Below are positions 40,110-49,302 of a DNA stretch of 64,000 nucleotides, piece by piece (position 1 is the first letter of the stretch; the number at the start of each line of letters is the position of its first letter). The translations under genes were made by a program, and so were the position numbers. The notes under the pieces were generated by a model, which was given only the letters and a program-made list of their open reading frames with translations, was not told where the DNA came from and ran no database searches. Source of the stretch: Burkholderia sp. PAMC 26561 (GTDB lineage: Bacteria > Pseudomonadota > Gammaproteobacteria > Burkholderiales > Burkholderiaceae); the NCBI RefSeq assembly GCF_001557535.2, contig NZ_CP014306.1, forward strand, positions 3,100,001 through 3,164,000, in the 5' to 3' direction.

Positions 40110-41084
40110 ATGCGCGCCATTCGATGCAACCAGTACGGACCGCCCGAATCACTCGTGCTCGACACCTTGCCGGATCTCCGTCCAGGCGCCGACGAAGTGG
40201 TGATCGACGTACGGGCGGCCAGCGTGAACTTCCCTGATGTGCTGGTTATCCAGAACAAGTATCAGACGAAGCCGGCACTGCCCTTCACCCCGGGCGCCGA
40301 GTTCGCGGGTGTCGTGCGAGAGGTCGGCATGAACGTCAGGCGGCTCAGCGTAGGCATGCGGGTCGCTGCTTACACCGCGCAAGGCGCGTTCGCCGAACAG
40401 GCGGTTGCCCGCGAAGCGGCCTGCATTGCCCTGCCCGAGGACATCGACTTTGCGAGCGCGTCGGCCGTCACGCTCGCGTACGGCACGTCGCATCACGCCG
40501 TGGTCGATCGCGGCGGCCTGAAAGCCGGCGAAACCATGCTCGTGCTCGGCGCGGCCGGCGGCGTGGGGCTGGCAGCGGTTGAAATTGGCAAGGCGCTTGG
40601 AGCACGCGTGATCGCTGCGGCGTCCAGCGCGGAGAAGCTGGCATTGTGCGTTGAACATGGGGCAGATGCGACCATCGACTATTCGAGCGAGAACCTGCGT
40701 GAGCGCATCAAAGAGCTGACGGACGGAAAAGGTCCGGACGTCATCTACGATCCGGTTGGCGGCGAGTATGCGGAACCGGCTTTTCGCAGCATCGGATGGA
40801 GGGGGCGTTATCTGGTGGTGGGGTTCGCCAACGGCGAGATACCGAGGTTGGCCCTCAATCTGACGCTGCTGAAAGGCGCCAGCATCGTGGGCGTGTTCTG
40901 GGGCCAGCACATACAACACGAACCCGAGCTCGCAGGCGCAGCAATGAAGCAGATCTTTGGTTGGATCAAGGAACGCCGGCTTCGCCCGCACATCACGAAG
41001 CGTTATCCGCTCGCGCGAACCGCCGATGCATTGAGCGACATGGCGAGCCGGCGTGTCTCGGGCAAGATCGTGATCGAGCCGTGA
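40110..41084 (+). CDS. NADPH:quinone oxidoreductase-like zinc-free MDR dehydrogenase
   Basis: Medium-chain dehydrogenase/reductase of the quinone oxidoreductase/enoyl reductase branch. N-terminal GroES-like fold (VRAASVNFPDVLVIQNKYQ; PGAEFAGVVREVG) and Rossmann domain with LGAAGGVGLAAVEIGKALGA. No structural zinc Cys cluster is visible. 324 aa, start ATG 40110 with GGAG 6 nt upstream. Stand-alone; its 3' end faces the ABC permease gene with 24 bp between. Substrate cannot be told. Confidence 0.86.
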   Translation: MRAIRCNQYGPPESLVLDTLPDLRPGADEVVIDVRAASVNFPDVLVIQNKYQTKPALPFTPGAEFAGVVREVGMNVRRLSVGMRVAAYTAQGAFAEQAVAREAACIALPEDIDFASASAVTLAYGTSHHAVVDRGGLKAGETMLVLGAAGGVGLAAVEIGKALGARVIAAASSAEKLALCVEHGADATIDYSSENLRERIKELTDGKGPDVIYDPVGGEYAEPAFRSIGWRGRYLVVGFANGEIPRLALNLTLLKGASIVGVFWGQHIQHEPELAGAAMKQIFGWIKERRLRPHITKRYPLARTADALSDMASRRVSGKIVIEP

Positions 41085-41108
41085 ACGATCGGCGTCAAGA
41101 GGGCCGCG

Positions 41109-41933
41109 TCACATCTTTTCGGTATCACCGGCGCTCGGCTGCCACTTCATCAGGCGGCGTTCGACGAACGCAACTATCCCGTCCAGGATCAGTGCGAATG
41201 CCGTGAGCACCAGAATGCCTGCGAACACGGTATTGATATCGAACGTGCCTTCGGCTTGGAGAATCAGGTATCCGACACCGCGTGCCGAACCCAGATATTC
41301 GCCCACCACGGAGCCGACAAACGCAAGTCCCACCGACGTGTGCAAGCTGGAGAACACCCAGCTTGTCGCGCTCGGCAAATACACGTGCCGCAGCAGATGT
41401 TTGCGATTGGCGCCGAGCATGCGGGCGTTGGCAAGAACGACCGGGCTCACTTCCTTCACGCCCTGATAGACGTTGAAAAACACGATGAAAAAGACCAGCG
41501 TCACGCCGAGCGCCACTTTCGACCAGATGCCGAGGCCGAACCAGACGGCGAAGATCGGTGCAAGGATGACGCGCGGCATCGAGTTCGCGGCCTTGATGTA
41601 CGGATCGAAGAGCGCGCTCATCATGGGCGCCAGGGCAAGCCATAAACCAACCCCGAGACCCATTACCGTTCCAATCACGAATGCGAGCACGGTTTCGATC
41701 AGCGTGACCCAGAGATGCACGTAGATCTCGCCGGTCGTGAACCATTGCCAGATGCGCAACAGCACTTTCTGCGGTTCGCCAAAGAAGAATGCGGCCTTGC
41801 TCGAATCGTCGAAATAAAAAGCCGGCAACAGCGTCGGGCTGGTCAGCACATACCAAAGTAAGAAACACAGCACGAGCAGCAGCCACTGCCATACAACCAG
41901 GTTTGCGCGGTTCGGGCGCAACGTTTTCCACAT
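41109..41933 (-). CDS. ABC transporter permease, SsuC/TauC type
   Basis: Inner-membrane permease with about six helices of the nitrate/sulfonate/taurine/thiamine-precursor importer family (BPD_transp_1). The EAA loop appears as KEVSPVVLANARMLGANRKHLLRHVYLPSA (about residues 165-195), which contacts the ATPase. 274 aa. 36 bp downstream of the ATPase gene, third gene of the importer unit. Substrate unknown. Confidence 0.9.
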   Translation of the reverse strand: MWKTLRPNRANLVVWQWLLLVLCFLLWYVLTSPTLLPAFYFDDSSKAAFFFGEPQKVLLRIWQWFTTGEIYVHLWVTLIETVLAFVIGTVMGLGVGLWLALAPMMSALFDPYIKAANSMPRVILAPIFAVWFGLGIWSKVALGVTLVFFIVFFNVYQGVKEVSPVVLANARMLGANRKHLLRHVYLPSATSWVFSSLHTSVGLAFVGSVVGEYLGSARGVGYLILQAEGTFDINTVFAGILVLTAFALILDGIVAFVERRLMKWQPSAGDTEKM

Positions 41934-41969
41934 GATCGATCTGCTCTTGTTAGCAAGCTAATTGGTGGA

Positions 41970-42797
41970 TCAAACGGCTGTGAGCTGTTGCTTGTAGCCT
42001 TTCAGGACTTCTTCCCGAAGCACGGACCAGATCTGTGCGTGCAGTTCCACGAAGCGCGGATGCGAGCGGATTTCGGCCACATCACGCGGACGCGGCAGAT
42101 CGATCACGAACTCGCCGATCGGATGCGTGCCCGGCCCTGCCGACAGCACCACCACGCGATCGGACAGCGAAATCGCTTCGTCGAGGTCATGGGTGATGAA
42201 GAGCACGGCTTTACGCTTGGCTGCCCAAAGTTCGAGCAACTCGTTTTCCATGAGCTGGCGCGTCTGGATATCCAGGGCGGAAAACGGTTCGTCCATCAGG
42301 ATGATGTCCGGATCGAGGATCAGCGTTTGCGCCATGCCCACGCGCTTTCGCATGCCGCCGGACAACTGATGCGGATAACGGTCGCCGAACCCGCCAAGAC
42401 CGACGCGCTTTAACCACTCTTCGCCTCTCGCAGACGCTTCGTCTTTGGGAACGCCGCGAAACGACAAACCGGCTGTGACGTTGTCGAGTGCCGATCGCCA
42501 GGGCATCAGCGCTTCAGCCTGGAACATGTATCCGGCGCGGCGGTTGATCCCGTTGAGTTCGGTACCGAAGACGTTGACCGTGCCCGACGAAGGCGCGAGC
42601 AAACCGGCGCCGACGTTCAACAGCGTGGACTTGCCGCAGCCCGTAGGACCGACGACCGAGACGAACTCGCCCGGCGCCACGCGCAACGTTGTCTCCTTGA
42701 CCGCCGTGTAGCGGGAACGGCGGTCATCGCGGGAGACGAACGTGCAAGTGACATTCTCCAGCGCGAGCGCGGGGACCGGTGTAGTTGTCGGCTGCAC
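41970..42797 (-). CDS. ABC transporter ATP-binding protein, SsuB/TauB type
   Basis: Importer ATPase. Walker A GPTGCGKSTL, Q-loop MFQAEALMPW, signature LSGGMRKRVGMAQ, Walker B IILMDEPFSALD, and switch His in FITHDLDEAI. 275 aa. The gene begins with GTG at 42797, 3 nt after the stop of the substrate-binding protein, so the two are translationally coupled. The family is usually dedicated to sulfonates, nitrate, taurine, aromatic acids or pyrimidine precursors. Confidence 0.92.
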   Translation of the reverse strand: MQPTTTPVPALALENVTCTFVSRDDRRSRYTAVKETTLRVAPGEFVSVVGPTGCGKSTLLNVGAGLLAPSSGTVNVFGTELNGINRRAGYMFQAEALMPWRSALDNVTAGLSFRGVPKDEASARGEEWLKRVGLGGFGDRYPHQLSGGMRKRVGMAQTLILDPDIILMDEPFSALDIQTRQLMENELLELWAAKRKAVLFITHDLDEAISLSDRVVVLSAGPGTHPIGEFVIDLPRPRDVAEIRSHPRFVELHAQIWSVLREEVLKGYKQQLTAV

Positions 42798-42800
42798 CGC

Positions 42801-43838
42801 TTATGCCTTGACCGAGGTCAACGCCTTCTTCACGAAGTCGTTGGTCCACGTCTTCGACAGGTCGATCGGCTTGCTTTTTACGGTTTCGTCGAAGGCTTGC
42901 AGCGTCTTGAGCGACGTCGCAGGGCCGTTTGCGGGCATCAGGCCATCGGGCGACATGGCTTCCTTCACGTGCTGCCATGCATCCAGATAAAGCGAACTGT
43001 CGCCGAGCAAGTATGCCTCGGGCACCGTCGAGATCAGGTCCTTGCCCGTTGCCGTCTGAAGCCACTTGAGTGCACGGACCATCGCGTTGGTGAGCGCCTG
43101 GGTGGTGTTCGGATTCTTCGTGATGAAGCTCTGCGACGCATACAGGCACCCTGCCGGCATGTCGCCGCCGAAGACCGCGCGGGTATCGGCGAGCGTGCGG
43201 GTGTCCGAGATCACTCGGATGTCGCCGGAGCGTTCCAGTTTGGTCATGACGGGATCGAGGTTCGCCATGGCATCGATCTGTCCCGACTGCAATGCAGCGA
43301 CCGCACCCGCTCCCGCGCCCACGCCGATGAACGACACGTCGCTCGCGGTGAGCCCGGCCTTTGCCAGAACGAAGCTCGCCATGATCGATGTCGACGAACC
43401 CGGCGCAGTCACGCCGATCTTCTTGCCTTTGAGATCGGCGATGCCCTTGTAGTTCGGCATCGCTTTCTTCGACACAGCCAGCACGATCTGCGGCGCGCGC
43501 CCTTGCAGCACGAACTCGCGGAACATCTGCCCCTTCGCCTGCAGCAGCAGCGTATGTTCGAACGCGCCCGACACCACGTCCGCGCTGCCACCCACCGCGG
43601 CTTGCAACGCTTTCGCACCGCCGGCGAAGTCGGAGATTTCGATCTCGAGCCCTTCGTCCTTGAAGTAGTTGCGGCGCTCCGCAATGGTGAGCGGCAAGTA
43701 GTAGAACAGGTTCTTGCCGCCGACCGCGATCGAAACCTTTGGATGCTCGAGCTTCGCTTGCGCGAACGCGAATGGGGTGTCTATCAATGTCCCGGCAGCG
43801 AGCGCCGCGCCGCTTGCGATGAAAGTCCTGCGTTGCAT
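42801..43838 (-). CDS. ABC transporter substrate-binding protein, SsuA/NMT1-like
   Basis: Periplasmic binding protein for an SsuABC/TauABC-type importer. The N-terminus MQRRTFIASGAALAAGTLIDTPFAFAQA is a signal peptide with a twin Arg, possibly Tat-exported. The body shows the NMT1/SsuA pattern: YYLPLTIAERRNYFKDEGLEIEI, GGAKALQAAVGGSADVV, and LKGKKIGVTAPGSSTSI. 345 aa. Ribosome site GGAGAC upstream. 63 bp after the CoA-transferase gene. Confidence 0.9.
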   Translation of the reverse strand: MQRRTFIASGAALAAGTLIDTPFAFAQAKLEHPKVSIAVGGKNLFYYLPLTIAERRNYFKDEGLEIEISDFAGGAKALQAAVGGSADVVSGAFEHTLLLQAKGQMFREFVLQGRAPQIVLAVSKKAMPNYKGIADLKGKKIGVTAPGSSTSIMASFVLAKAGLTASDVSFIGVGAGAGAVAALQSGQIDAMANLDPVMTKLERSGDIRVISDTRTLADTRAVFGGDMPAGCLYASQSFITKNPNTTQALTNAMVRALKWLQTATGKDLISTVPEAYLLGDSSLYLDAWQHVKEAMSPDGLMPANGPATSLKTLQAFDETVKSKPIDLSKTWTNDFVKKALTSVKA

Positions 43839-43901
43839 CTTGTCTCCTTCGTTTTTATTTTTCGAGGCTTTGGTTTGAACGCCGAGATATTTTGCGGAGG
43901 C

Positions 43902-45107
43902 TCAAATCACCCTGTCCGCCCGCAATCTTGCAATATTGTCAGGATCATACCCGAGCGATTGCAGGACATCATCGGTGTGTTCACCAAGTTGCGGTCCGAG
44001 CCAGCGTGTTCCGCCAGGCGTTTCCGAGAGCTTTGGCGTGACGTTCGGCAAGGCGATCTCACGGCCGTCCTGCCACGAAAATCGCTGGATCATCTGGCGC
44101 GCGATGTACTGCGGGTCGGTGAACATGTCGGCCACGCTGTAGATGCGTCCCGCGGGAACATCGGCAGCGTTGAGCACGGCGAGGGCTTCGTCGATCGTGC
44201 GCGTGCACAGCCACACGCGGATGGCATCATCGATTTCCCGCGTACGTGGCACACGTCCATCATTCGATGCCAGCGTCGGATCGTTGCCCAGATCTTCGCG
44301 GCCGATCGCCAGCATCAAACGCTTGAAGATAGGATCGCTGTTGCCGCCGATCACGATGCTGCCATCGCGGCACGGATACGTATTCGACGGCACGATACCC
44401 GGCAGCGACGCGCCCGTGCGCTCGCGGATCATGCCGTACACACCATATTCCGGCACCACGCTTTCCATCATGTTGAAGACGGCTTCGTAAAGCGCGACAT
44501 CGACGACCTGCCCTTTGCCACCGTTCGCTTGCCGGTGATGCAGCGCCATCAGTGCGCCGATCACACCGTGAAGCGCAGCAATGGAGTCCCCGATCGAAAT
44601 GCCGATCCGGGGCGGCGGCAAATCGGGATAGCCCGTGATGTGACGTAATCCGCCCATGGATTCGGCGATCGCGCCAAATCCCGGCCGGTCGCGATATGGC
44701 CCGGTCTGCCCATATCCGGACAAACGCACCATCACGAGGCCAGGATTTTCAGCGGACAAGACTTCATAACCGAGCCCGAGTTTCTCGAGCAGACCCGGCC
44801 TGAAATTCTCGACGACGATATCGGCTTCCTTGGCCAGCCGGCGGACGATTTCCTTGCCTTCCGGGGCTTTCAGGTTGATGGTCACCGACTTTTTATTGCG
44901 CGCCTGAACGGCCCACCATAGCGACGTCCCGCCCACTTCCGGATAGAGCTTGCGCCATTTGCGCAGCGGATCGCCGCCGTTCGGATCTTCGATCTTGATG
45001 ACGTCAGCGCCGAACTCGCCCATGAAGCGCGAGGCGAACGGCCCGGCGATCAGCGTGCCGAGTTCGAGAACCTTGACGCCGGCGAGCGGTCCCGAGGTTG
45101 CGCTCAT
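43902..45107 (-). CDS. CaiB/BaiF family CoA-transferase
   Basis: Class III CoA-transferase that moves CoA between carboxylic acids. N-terminal GVKVLELGTLIAGPFASRFMGEFGADVIKIE is the CoA-binding start; VENFRPGLLEKLGLGYE, and ISIGDSIAALHGVIGAL holds the nucleophilic Asp (about residue 170). 401 aa, ribosome site AGGAGAC before ATG 45107. It lies upstream of the ABC importer genes on the same strand, so the imported compound may be a carboxylic acid activated by this enzyme; that link is inference. Confidence 0.9.
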   Translation of the reverse strand: MSATSGPLAGVKVLELGTLIAGPFASRFMGEFGADVIKIEDPNGGDPLRKWRKLYPEVGGTSLWWAVQARNKKSVTINLKAPEGKEIVRRLAKEADIVVENFRPGLLEKLGLGYEVLSAENPGLVMVRLSGYGQTGPYRDRPGFGAIAESMGGLRHITGYPDLPPPRIGISIGDSIAALHGVIGALMALHHRQANGGKGQVVDVALYEAVFNMMESVVPEYGVYGMIRERTGASLPGIVPSNTYPCRDGSIVIGGNSDPIFKRLMLAIGREDLGNDPTLASNDGRVPRTREIDDAIRVWLCTRTIDEALAVLNAADVPAGRIYSVADMFTDPQYIARQMIQRFSWQDGREIALPNVTPKLSETPGGTRWLGPQLGEHTDDVLQSLGYDPDNIARLRADRVI

Positions 45108-45137
45108 GGTGTCTCCTGCGTTGTTGTTTGTGACTTG

Positions 45138-45362
45138 TTAAAGCGGAATCTCGAGCGCCTGGAAACGCGGCGAACCGTTTGAGAGCGTGTCGTTGAAGAT
45201 CGCGGCCGGCCGCACCCACAAGCCGTGGTCGTGAGGCCACAGATGTTCGTAGACGATCATGGGCTCTTCAGTTTCGGAATGCCGCGCCACGCCAATCACA
45301 CGATACAACCCGCCCTTGTAATGGCGATGTGTGGCCAATGCCAGTGCTTCTGCTTCGGTCAT
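45138..45362 (-). CDS. DUF1653 family small protein
   Basis: 74-residue cytoplasmic protein of DUF1653, with HYKGGLYRVIGVARHSETEEPMIVYEHLW and VRPAAIFNDTL typical of the family. Function unknown; the fold is a compact beta protein. It sits 20 bp after recR and 30 bp before the CoA-transferase gene, linking the two groups in one possible transcript. Confidence 0.85.
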   Translation of the reverse strand: MTEAEALALATHRHYKGGLYRVIGVARHSETEEPMIVYEHLWPHDHGLWVRPAAIFNDTLSNGSPRFQALEIPL

Positions 45363-45382
45363 GTCGTTGTATGTCCTCGGGT

Positions 45383-45979
45383 CTATACCGAACGGCGATC
45401 CAGCATCGCGCGCGCGATCGTGCCTGCATCGACGTACTCGAGTTCCCCGCCCACCGGTACGCCGCGCGCGAGCCGCGTCACCTTCAGGCCCTTGGATTTC
45501 AGCGTCTGCGCGAGGTAATGCGCGGTCGCTTCGCCCTCGTTCGTGAAGTTCGTGGCGAGCACGATCTCCTTCACGATGCCATCGGTGGCGCGCTGGATCA
45601 GGCGATCAAAATGAATTTCCTTCGGCCCGATACCATCGAGCGGACTCAGCCGCCCCATCAGCACGAAATACAAGCCGCTATAAGTCAGCGTCTGTTCGAG
45701 CATGATCTGGTCGGCTGGCGTTTCGACCACGCAGAGCAATTCGGCGTCGCGCTCGGGATCGCTGCAGACTTCGCAGATTGCCGCCTCGGTGAACGTGTTG
45801 CATTTCTCGCAGTGCTGCAGATGCTCGGTTGCAAACATCAGCGACCGGCCGAGCTTTTCAGCGCCTGGCCGGTCATGCTGCATGAGGTGATAGGCCATGC
45901 GCTGCGCCGACTTGGGACCCACGCCCGGCAGAGCGCGCAGCGCTTCGACGAGCGCCGACAAGGCGGAAGGTTGTTTCAT
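45383..45979 (-). CDS. recR: Recombination protein RecR
   Basis: Zinc-finger and Toprim protein acting with RecF/RecO to load RecA at gaps. N-terminal HhH ([20 protein letters not shown]), zinc finger [16 protein letters not shown], Toprim [18 protein letters not shown] and [21 protein letters not shown]-terminal [18 protein letters not shown]. 198 aa, normal. Conserved dnaX-ybaB-recR order. Confidence 0.97.
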   Translation of the reverse strand: MKQPSALSALVEALRALPGVGPKSAQRMAYHLMQHDRPGAEKLGRSLMFATEHLQHCEKCNTFTEAAICEVCSDPERDAELLCVVETPADQIMLEQTLTYSGLYFVLMGRLSPLDGIGPKEIHFDRLIQRATDGIVKEIVLATNFTNEGEATAHYLAQTLKSKGLKVTRLARGVPVGGELEYVDAGTIARAMLDRRSV

Positions 45980-46019
45980 GCGCGGTGGCCGTTGCTCTGA
46001 GAGTTGGTGTGCTGGCAGC

Positions 46020-46346
46020 TTAGAACGGCAGCTTGAAGCCCGGCGGCATCGGCATGCCGGCGGTCATGCCGCTCATCTTTTGCTGCGTGGTGGCTTCGGC
46101 CTTGCGCACGGCGTCGTTGAATGCTGCAGCAACGAGGTCTTCCAGCATGTCCTTGTCGTCGGCGAGCAGGCTCGGATCGATCACGACCCGGCGCACGTCG
46201 TTCTTGCAAGTCATCGTTACCTTCACAAGGCCCGCGCCCGACTGACCTTCCACTTCGATCAGCGCGAGTTCGTCCTGCGCCTTCTTCATGTTGTCCTGCA
46301 TTTGCTGCGCTTGCTTCATCAAGCCGGCGAGTTGGTTCTTCATCAT
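46020..46346 (-). CDS. ybaB: YbaB/EbfC nucleoid-associated protein
   Basis: Small DNA-binding protein that associates with the nucleoid. [27 protein letters not shown] is the usual N-terminal helix, then [30 protein letters not shown] and a Met/Pro-rich tail. 108 aa; ATG 46346 or 46343. Between dnaX and recR. Confidence 0.94.
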   Translation of the reverse strand: MMKNQLAGLMKQAQQMQDNMKKAQDELALIEVEGQSGAGLVKVTMTCKNDVRRVVIDPSLLADDKDMLEDLVAAAFNDAVRKAEATTQQKMSGMTAGMPMPPGFKLPF

Positions 46347-46471
46347 GATCGGGCTCCTTGGGAAAAACGGTATAGAAAATGGGTGTCTATTGCGTGGCTG
46401 GCGTTCAGTACATGGCCATGCCAGCGAAGAATGTGCGCTTCGTTGCGCTTGAAACGATGTTCTCTAAAAGC

Positions 46472-48991
46472 TCAATTCGCCGATGCCGCATTCTGCCCGC
46501 CGCCCTGTGCGCTGCTGCCGTTCTCCGGCGAGATCGGCTTGATGGACCCCTGCACGATACTCGCGCCGAAATCGCGAATCAGGGACTGCACGAACGGGTT
46601 CTGCGTGATTTCCTTTTCCGCTTGCTGCTGGCGCTGGGCGCGAAGAGCCGCATCGACGGCCGCAGCCGTACGGCGCGCCGCCCCGACGCTCACGACCACT
46701 TCGAGCGGCCGGCCAAGCTTGTCGGCCAACGCCGCTTTCAACTTGGCGACTTGCGCACTTTCCGCGTATTGCGGAACCGGCACGACCAGTGTGATCGATC
46801 CGGCGTCGCATGCGGTCAGCTCGCTATTGAACGCAAGCTGATAAGCGATGCCCTTCAACGGCAAGTCCACGGCCAGCGAAGGCCAGTCGCCTGTGACGCC
46901 AATAGCATCGAGCGGGACGGCCGGCGGGAGCGGACGGGTGTCGGCCTTGGCTGCGGGTTTGGTCTCGGTCCTCGAACCAGGCGAGTCATTGAAGCGTACG
47001 TCGTCGGGGCCGCTTTCGAACGAGGGCACGAAACCGTCGTCCGGCGCCATGAAATACCCATCGTCCGATGAAGCCGGCTGATAATCATCCAGTGGAATCT
47101 CTTCCCACGGCGCAACGGCGCTGCCGTTATTGGCACCGGCGGGCTCGTTTGCGTTGCGCGCGGACGCGTCGGGCCGGGCATCGCTCGCGGGCGCAGGCTG
47201 CACGGGCGGCGCGGCTGGCCGCCGTGGCACCGGAACCTGGACGACCGGCGCGGCCTTCGGCATTACTGACTTGCGCGCCTGTTCTGCCGGACGCGCGCCC
47301 CGGTCCGACGATACCCGCATGCCGGCGCTGCGCAGTACATCAAGCGCCGCACTCGCGCCACCGGGAGTCCGCAGAGAAGCTGTTGCCACTTTTTCGAGCG
47401 GTGCGCTTTCGCTGGGCTCCGCTACCACGCGCTCCACGAGTTCCTGTGCAGCAGCAGCCATGGGCGCCCGCTCAGGCTCGGGAACTCCCGCAACAGCAGG
47501 TTCGCTGTTTAAAGGAACTTCCGGTCCCGCGGTTTGAAGCGAAGAGGTATCGACGGGAGTTTGCGCTTCATCAGTGCCTTGCTCGACCGGCGCATCCTGA
47601 TCAGCCGGCGCGGCTGGCAACGTGCCGGAAACATCGGCCAAACTACCCTCGATACCCTTCGCGGCATGCGCTTCTGATTCAGGAGCGTTGACGGAAGCCT
47701 CTGCACTGGCCAGGGGCGCCTCGATCGTCTTCGGACTGCGTGCATCAGCATCGAGCTCCGGCGCGGCCGCCGCCTTCGGCGTCACGTCGGCCGCAGCGCG
47801 AATACCGCTGGCTGTCACCGCGCCCGGCGCCGCGCTGCGAGCGCTCGTGGCGCTCACGCCGGCTCCCGCAGCCTTGACACGCGCGCCGCCCCCTCCTCCC
47901 GGACCACCCGCTGGTTCGAACGCCAGCATCCGCAGCAGCGTCATGGTGAACCCGGCGTATTCATCGGGCGCGAGACCCAGTTCACCACGCCCGATGGTCG
48001 CGATCTGATAGAACAGTTGCACGTGCTCGGCGCTGAGGGCACCGGCAAAACGGCGGATATCGCCGGCCTCCGGCCATTCATCGAGCACCGATGCCGGCGC
48101 AAACTGCGCCCATGCAACCTTGTGCAGCAATCCGGCAAGATCCTGCAGCGCCGTGGAAAACGACAGGCTCCGCAACGCCATTTCGTCGGCGATAGCCAGC
48201 ACGCCCGGCCCGTCGCCGATCGCGAGCGTATCGAGCAAACGGATCAGATAACTCTGGTCGAGCGCGCCGAGCATTCCGCGCACGGCTTGCTCGGTCACCT
48301 GGTTCGCCGAGTATGCGATGGCTTGGTCAGTGAGAGACAGCGCGTCACGCATGCTGCCGTCAGCCGCACGCGACAACAACCGCAACGCCTGCGCCTCGTA
48401 AGGGATTTTTTCCTCGCCCAGCACGTGTTCCAGATGACCGACGATATGTCCCGCCGGCATCTGCTTCAAGTTGAACTGAAGACAGCGCGAGAGCACGGTG
48501 ACCGGGATCTTTTGCGGATCGGTGGTGGCGAGGATGAACTTGACGTGTGCGGGCGGCTCTTCCAGCGTCTTCAACATGGCGTTGAATGCGTGGTTCGTGA
48601 GCATGTGCACTTCGTCGATCATGTAGACCTTGAAACGCGCATCGACCGGGGCGTACACGGCACGCTCGAGGAGCGCCGCCATCTCGTCCACGCCACGATT
48701 GCTGGCCGCGTCCATCTCCACATAATCGACAAAACGTCCCTCGTCGATTTCCTTGCACGCCCGGCATACGCCGCACGGCGTTGAGGTCACGCCGGTCTCG
48801 CAATTGAGCGCCTTGGCGAAGATACGCGACAGCGTCGTCTTGCCGACACCGCGCGTTCCTGTGAACAGATAAGCGTGATGCAGCCGCCCGCCGTCTAGCG
48901 CGTGCGTGAGCGCGCGCACCACGTGCTCCTGGCCGACGAGCGAGGCGAAAGATTTGGGGCGCCACTTGCGTGCGAGAACTTGATAGGTCAT
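46472..48991 (-). CDS. dnaX: DNA polymerase III subunit tau/gamma
   Basis: Clamp-loader ATPase and replisome organiser. QVLARKWRPKSFASLVGQ start, Walker A GTRGVGKTTLSR, zinc module with CGVCRAC, DEVHMLTNHAFNAMLKTLEE (Walker B) and the SRC motif LSRCLQFNL. After about residue 370 comes a long Ala/Pro/Glu-rich linker to about 700, then a conserved C-terminal domain (WPSLAVDLPLKGIAYQLAFNSEL) that binds polymerase alpha. 839 aa, longer than most because of the linker. No A-rich slippery signal is seen at the place where E. coli makes gamma, so probably only tau is made. First of dnaX-ybaB-recR. Confidence 0.96.
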   Translation of the reverse strand: MTYQVLARKWRPKSFASLVGQEHVVRALTHALDGGRLHHAYLFTGTRGVGKTTLSRIFAKALNCETGVTSTPCGVCRACKEIDEGRFVDYVEMDAASNRGVDEMAALLERAVYAPVDARFKVYMIDEVHMLTNHAFNAMLKTLEEPPAHVKFILATTDPQKIPVTVLSRCLQFNLKQMPAGHIVGHLEHVLGEEKIPYEAQALRLLSRAADGSMRDALSLTDQAIAYSANQVTEQAVRGMLGALDQSYLIRLLDTLAIGDGPGVLAIADEMALRSLSFSTALQDLAGLLHKVAWAQFAPASVLDEWPEAGDIRRFAGALSAEHVQLFYQIATIGRGELGLAPDEYAGFTMTLLRMLAFEPAGGPGGGGGARVKAAGAGVSATSARSAAPGAVTASGIRAAADVTPKAAAAPELDADARSPKTIEAPLASAEASVNAPESEAHAAKGIEGSLADVSGTLPAAPADQDAPVEQGTDEAQTPVDTSSLQTAGPEVPLNSEPAVAGVPEPERAPMAAAAQELVERVVAEPSESAPLEKVATASLRTPGGASAALDVLRSAGMRVSSDRGARPAEQARKSVMPKAAPVVQVPVPRRPAAPPVQPAPASDARPDASARNANEPAGANNGSAVAPWEEIPLDDYQPASSDDGYFMAPDDGFVPSFESGPDDVRFNDSPGSRTETKPAAKADTRPLPPAVPLDAIGVTGDWPSLAVDLPLKGIAYQLAFNSELTACDAGSITLVVPVPQYAESAQVAKLKAALADKLGRPLEVVVSVGAARRTAAAVDAALRAQRQQQAEKEITQNPFVQSLIRDFGASIVQGSIKPISPENGSSAQGGGQNAASAN

Positions 48992-49192
48992 GCCGAAATT
49001 GTATCAGCAACGTCAAGAGCCCAAAGCGTTTCCAAGGCGGGACGGCACGGGCTCGAACGGCGTTCGGCGCGCTGCGGGAAACGCATTGAAATGCGATTCA
49101 GGCGGCCATACATTTGACGCAAAGGAAGTAAGAGCTGGAGCGAAAGATGCGAGTAAACAGCAGAGATAAAAACAGGGGAGATGAAGCGAAGG

Positions 49193-49290
49193 TGACGAGC
49201 CCGACCCTCGGCACTGGTAGAAAACGGCTGTGGCTGCTTCGTTCCCGACCTGACCAGGTTGACCGCGCCACCATGCGAGGAGGCCCGTCA
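49193..49290 (-). ncRNA. ffs: 4.5S RNA, bacterial small signal recognition particle RNA
   Basis: On the minus strand the conserved apical core CCTGGTCAGGTCGGGAACGAAGCAGCC has the SRP tetraloop/symmetric loop pattern (GGTCAGGTC, GGAA-like loop, GAAGCAGCC). The two ends, TGACGGGCC... and ...GGGCTCGTCA, pair to close a single long hairpin of about 98 nt. It lies about 200 nt upstream of dnaX on the same strand, a known location in proteobacteria. Ends are inferred from pairing and from a -10 at 49297-49302. Confidence 0.93.
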
Positions 49291-49296
49291 CGCAGA

Positions 49297-49302
49297 ATCA
49301 TA
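49297..49302 (-). promoter_or_regulatory. Extended -10 of the ffs promoter
   Basis: Minus-strand TGA-TATGAT lies 7 nt before the inferred 5' end of the 4.5S RNA, the right distance for a transcription start. A 7-bp inverted repeat GTACGCA-T-TGCGTAC (49312-49326) covers the -35 position and may be a regulatory site. Confidence 0.55.

Noticed and set aside
48400-48425. A6 run in dnaX (minus strand GGAAAAAATCC) as a gamma-making slippery site
   Set aside because: It lies near residue 200 in the ATPase core, not after domain III where E. coli shifts; a shift there would destroy the clamp loader.
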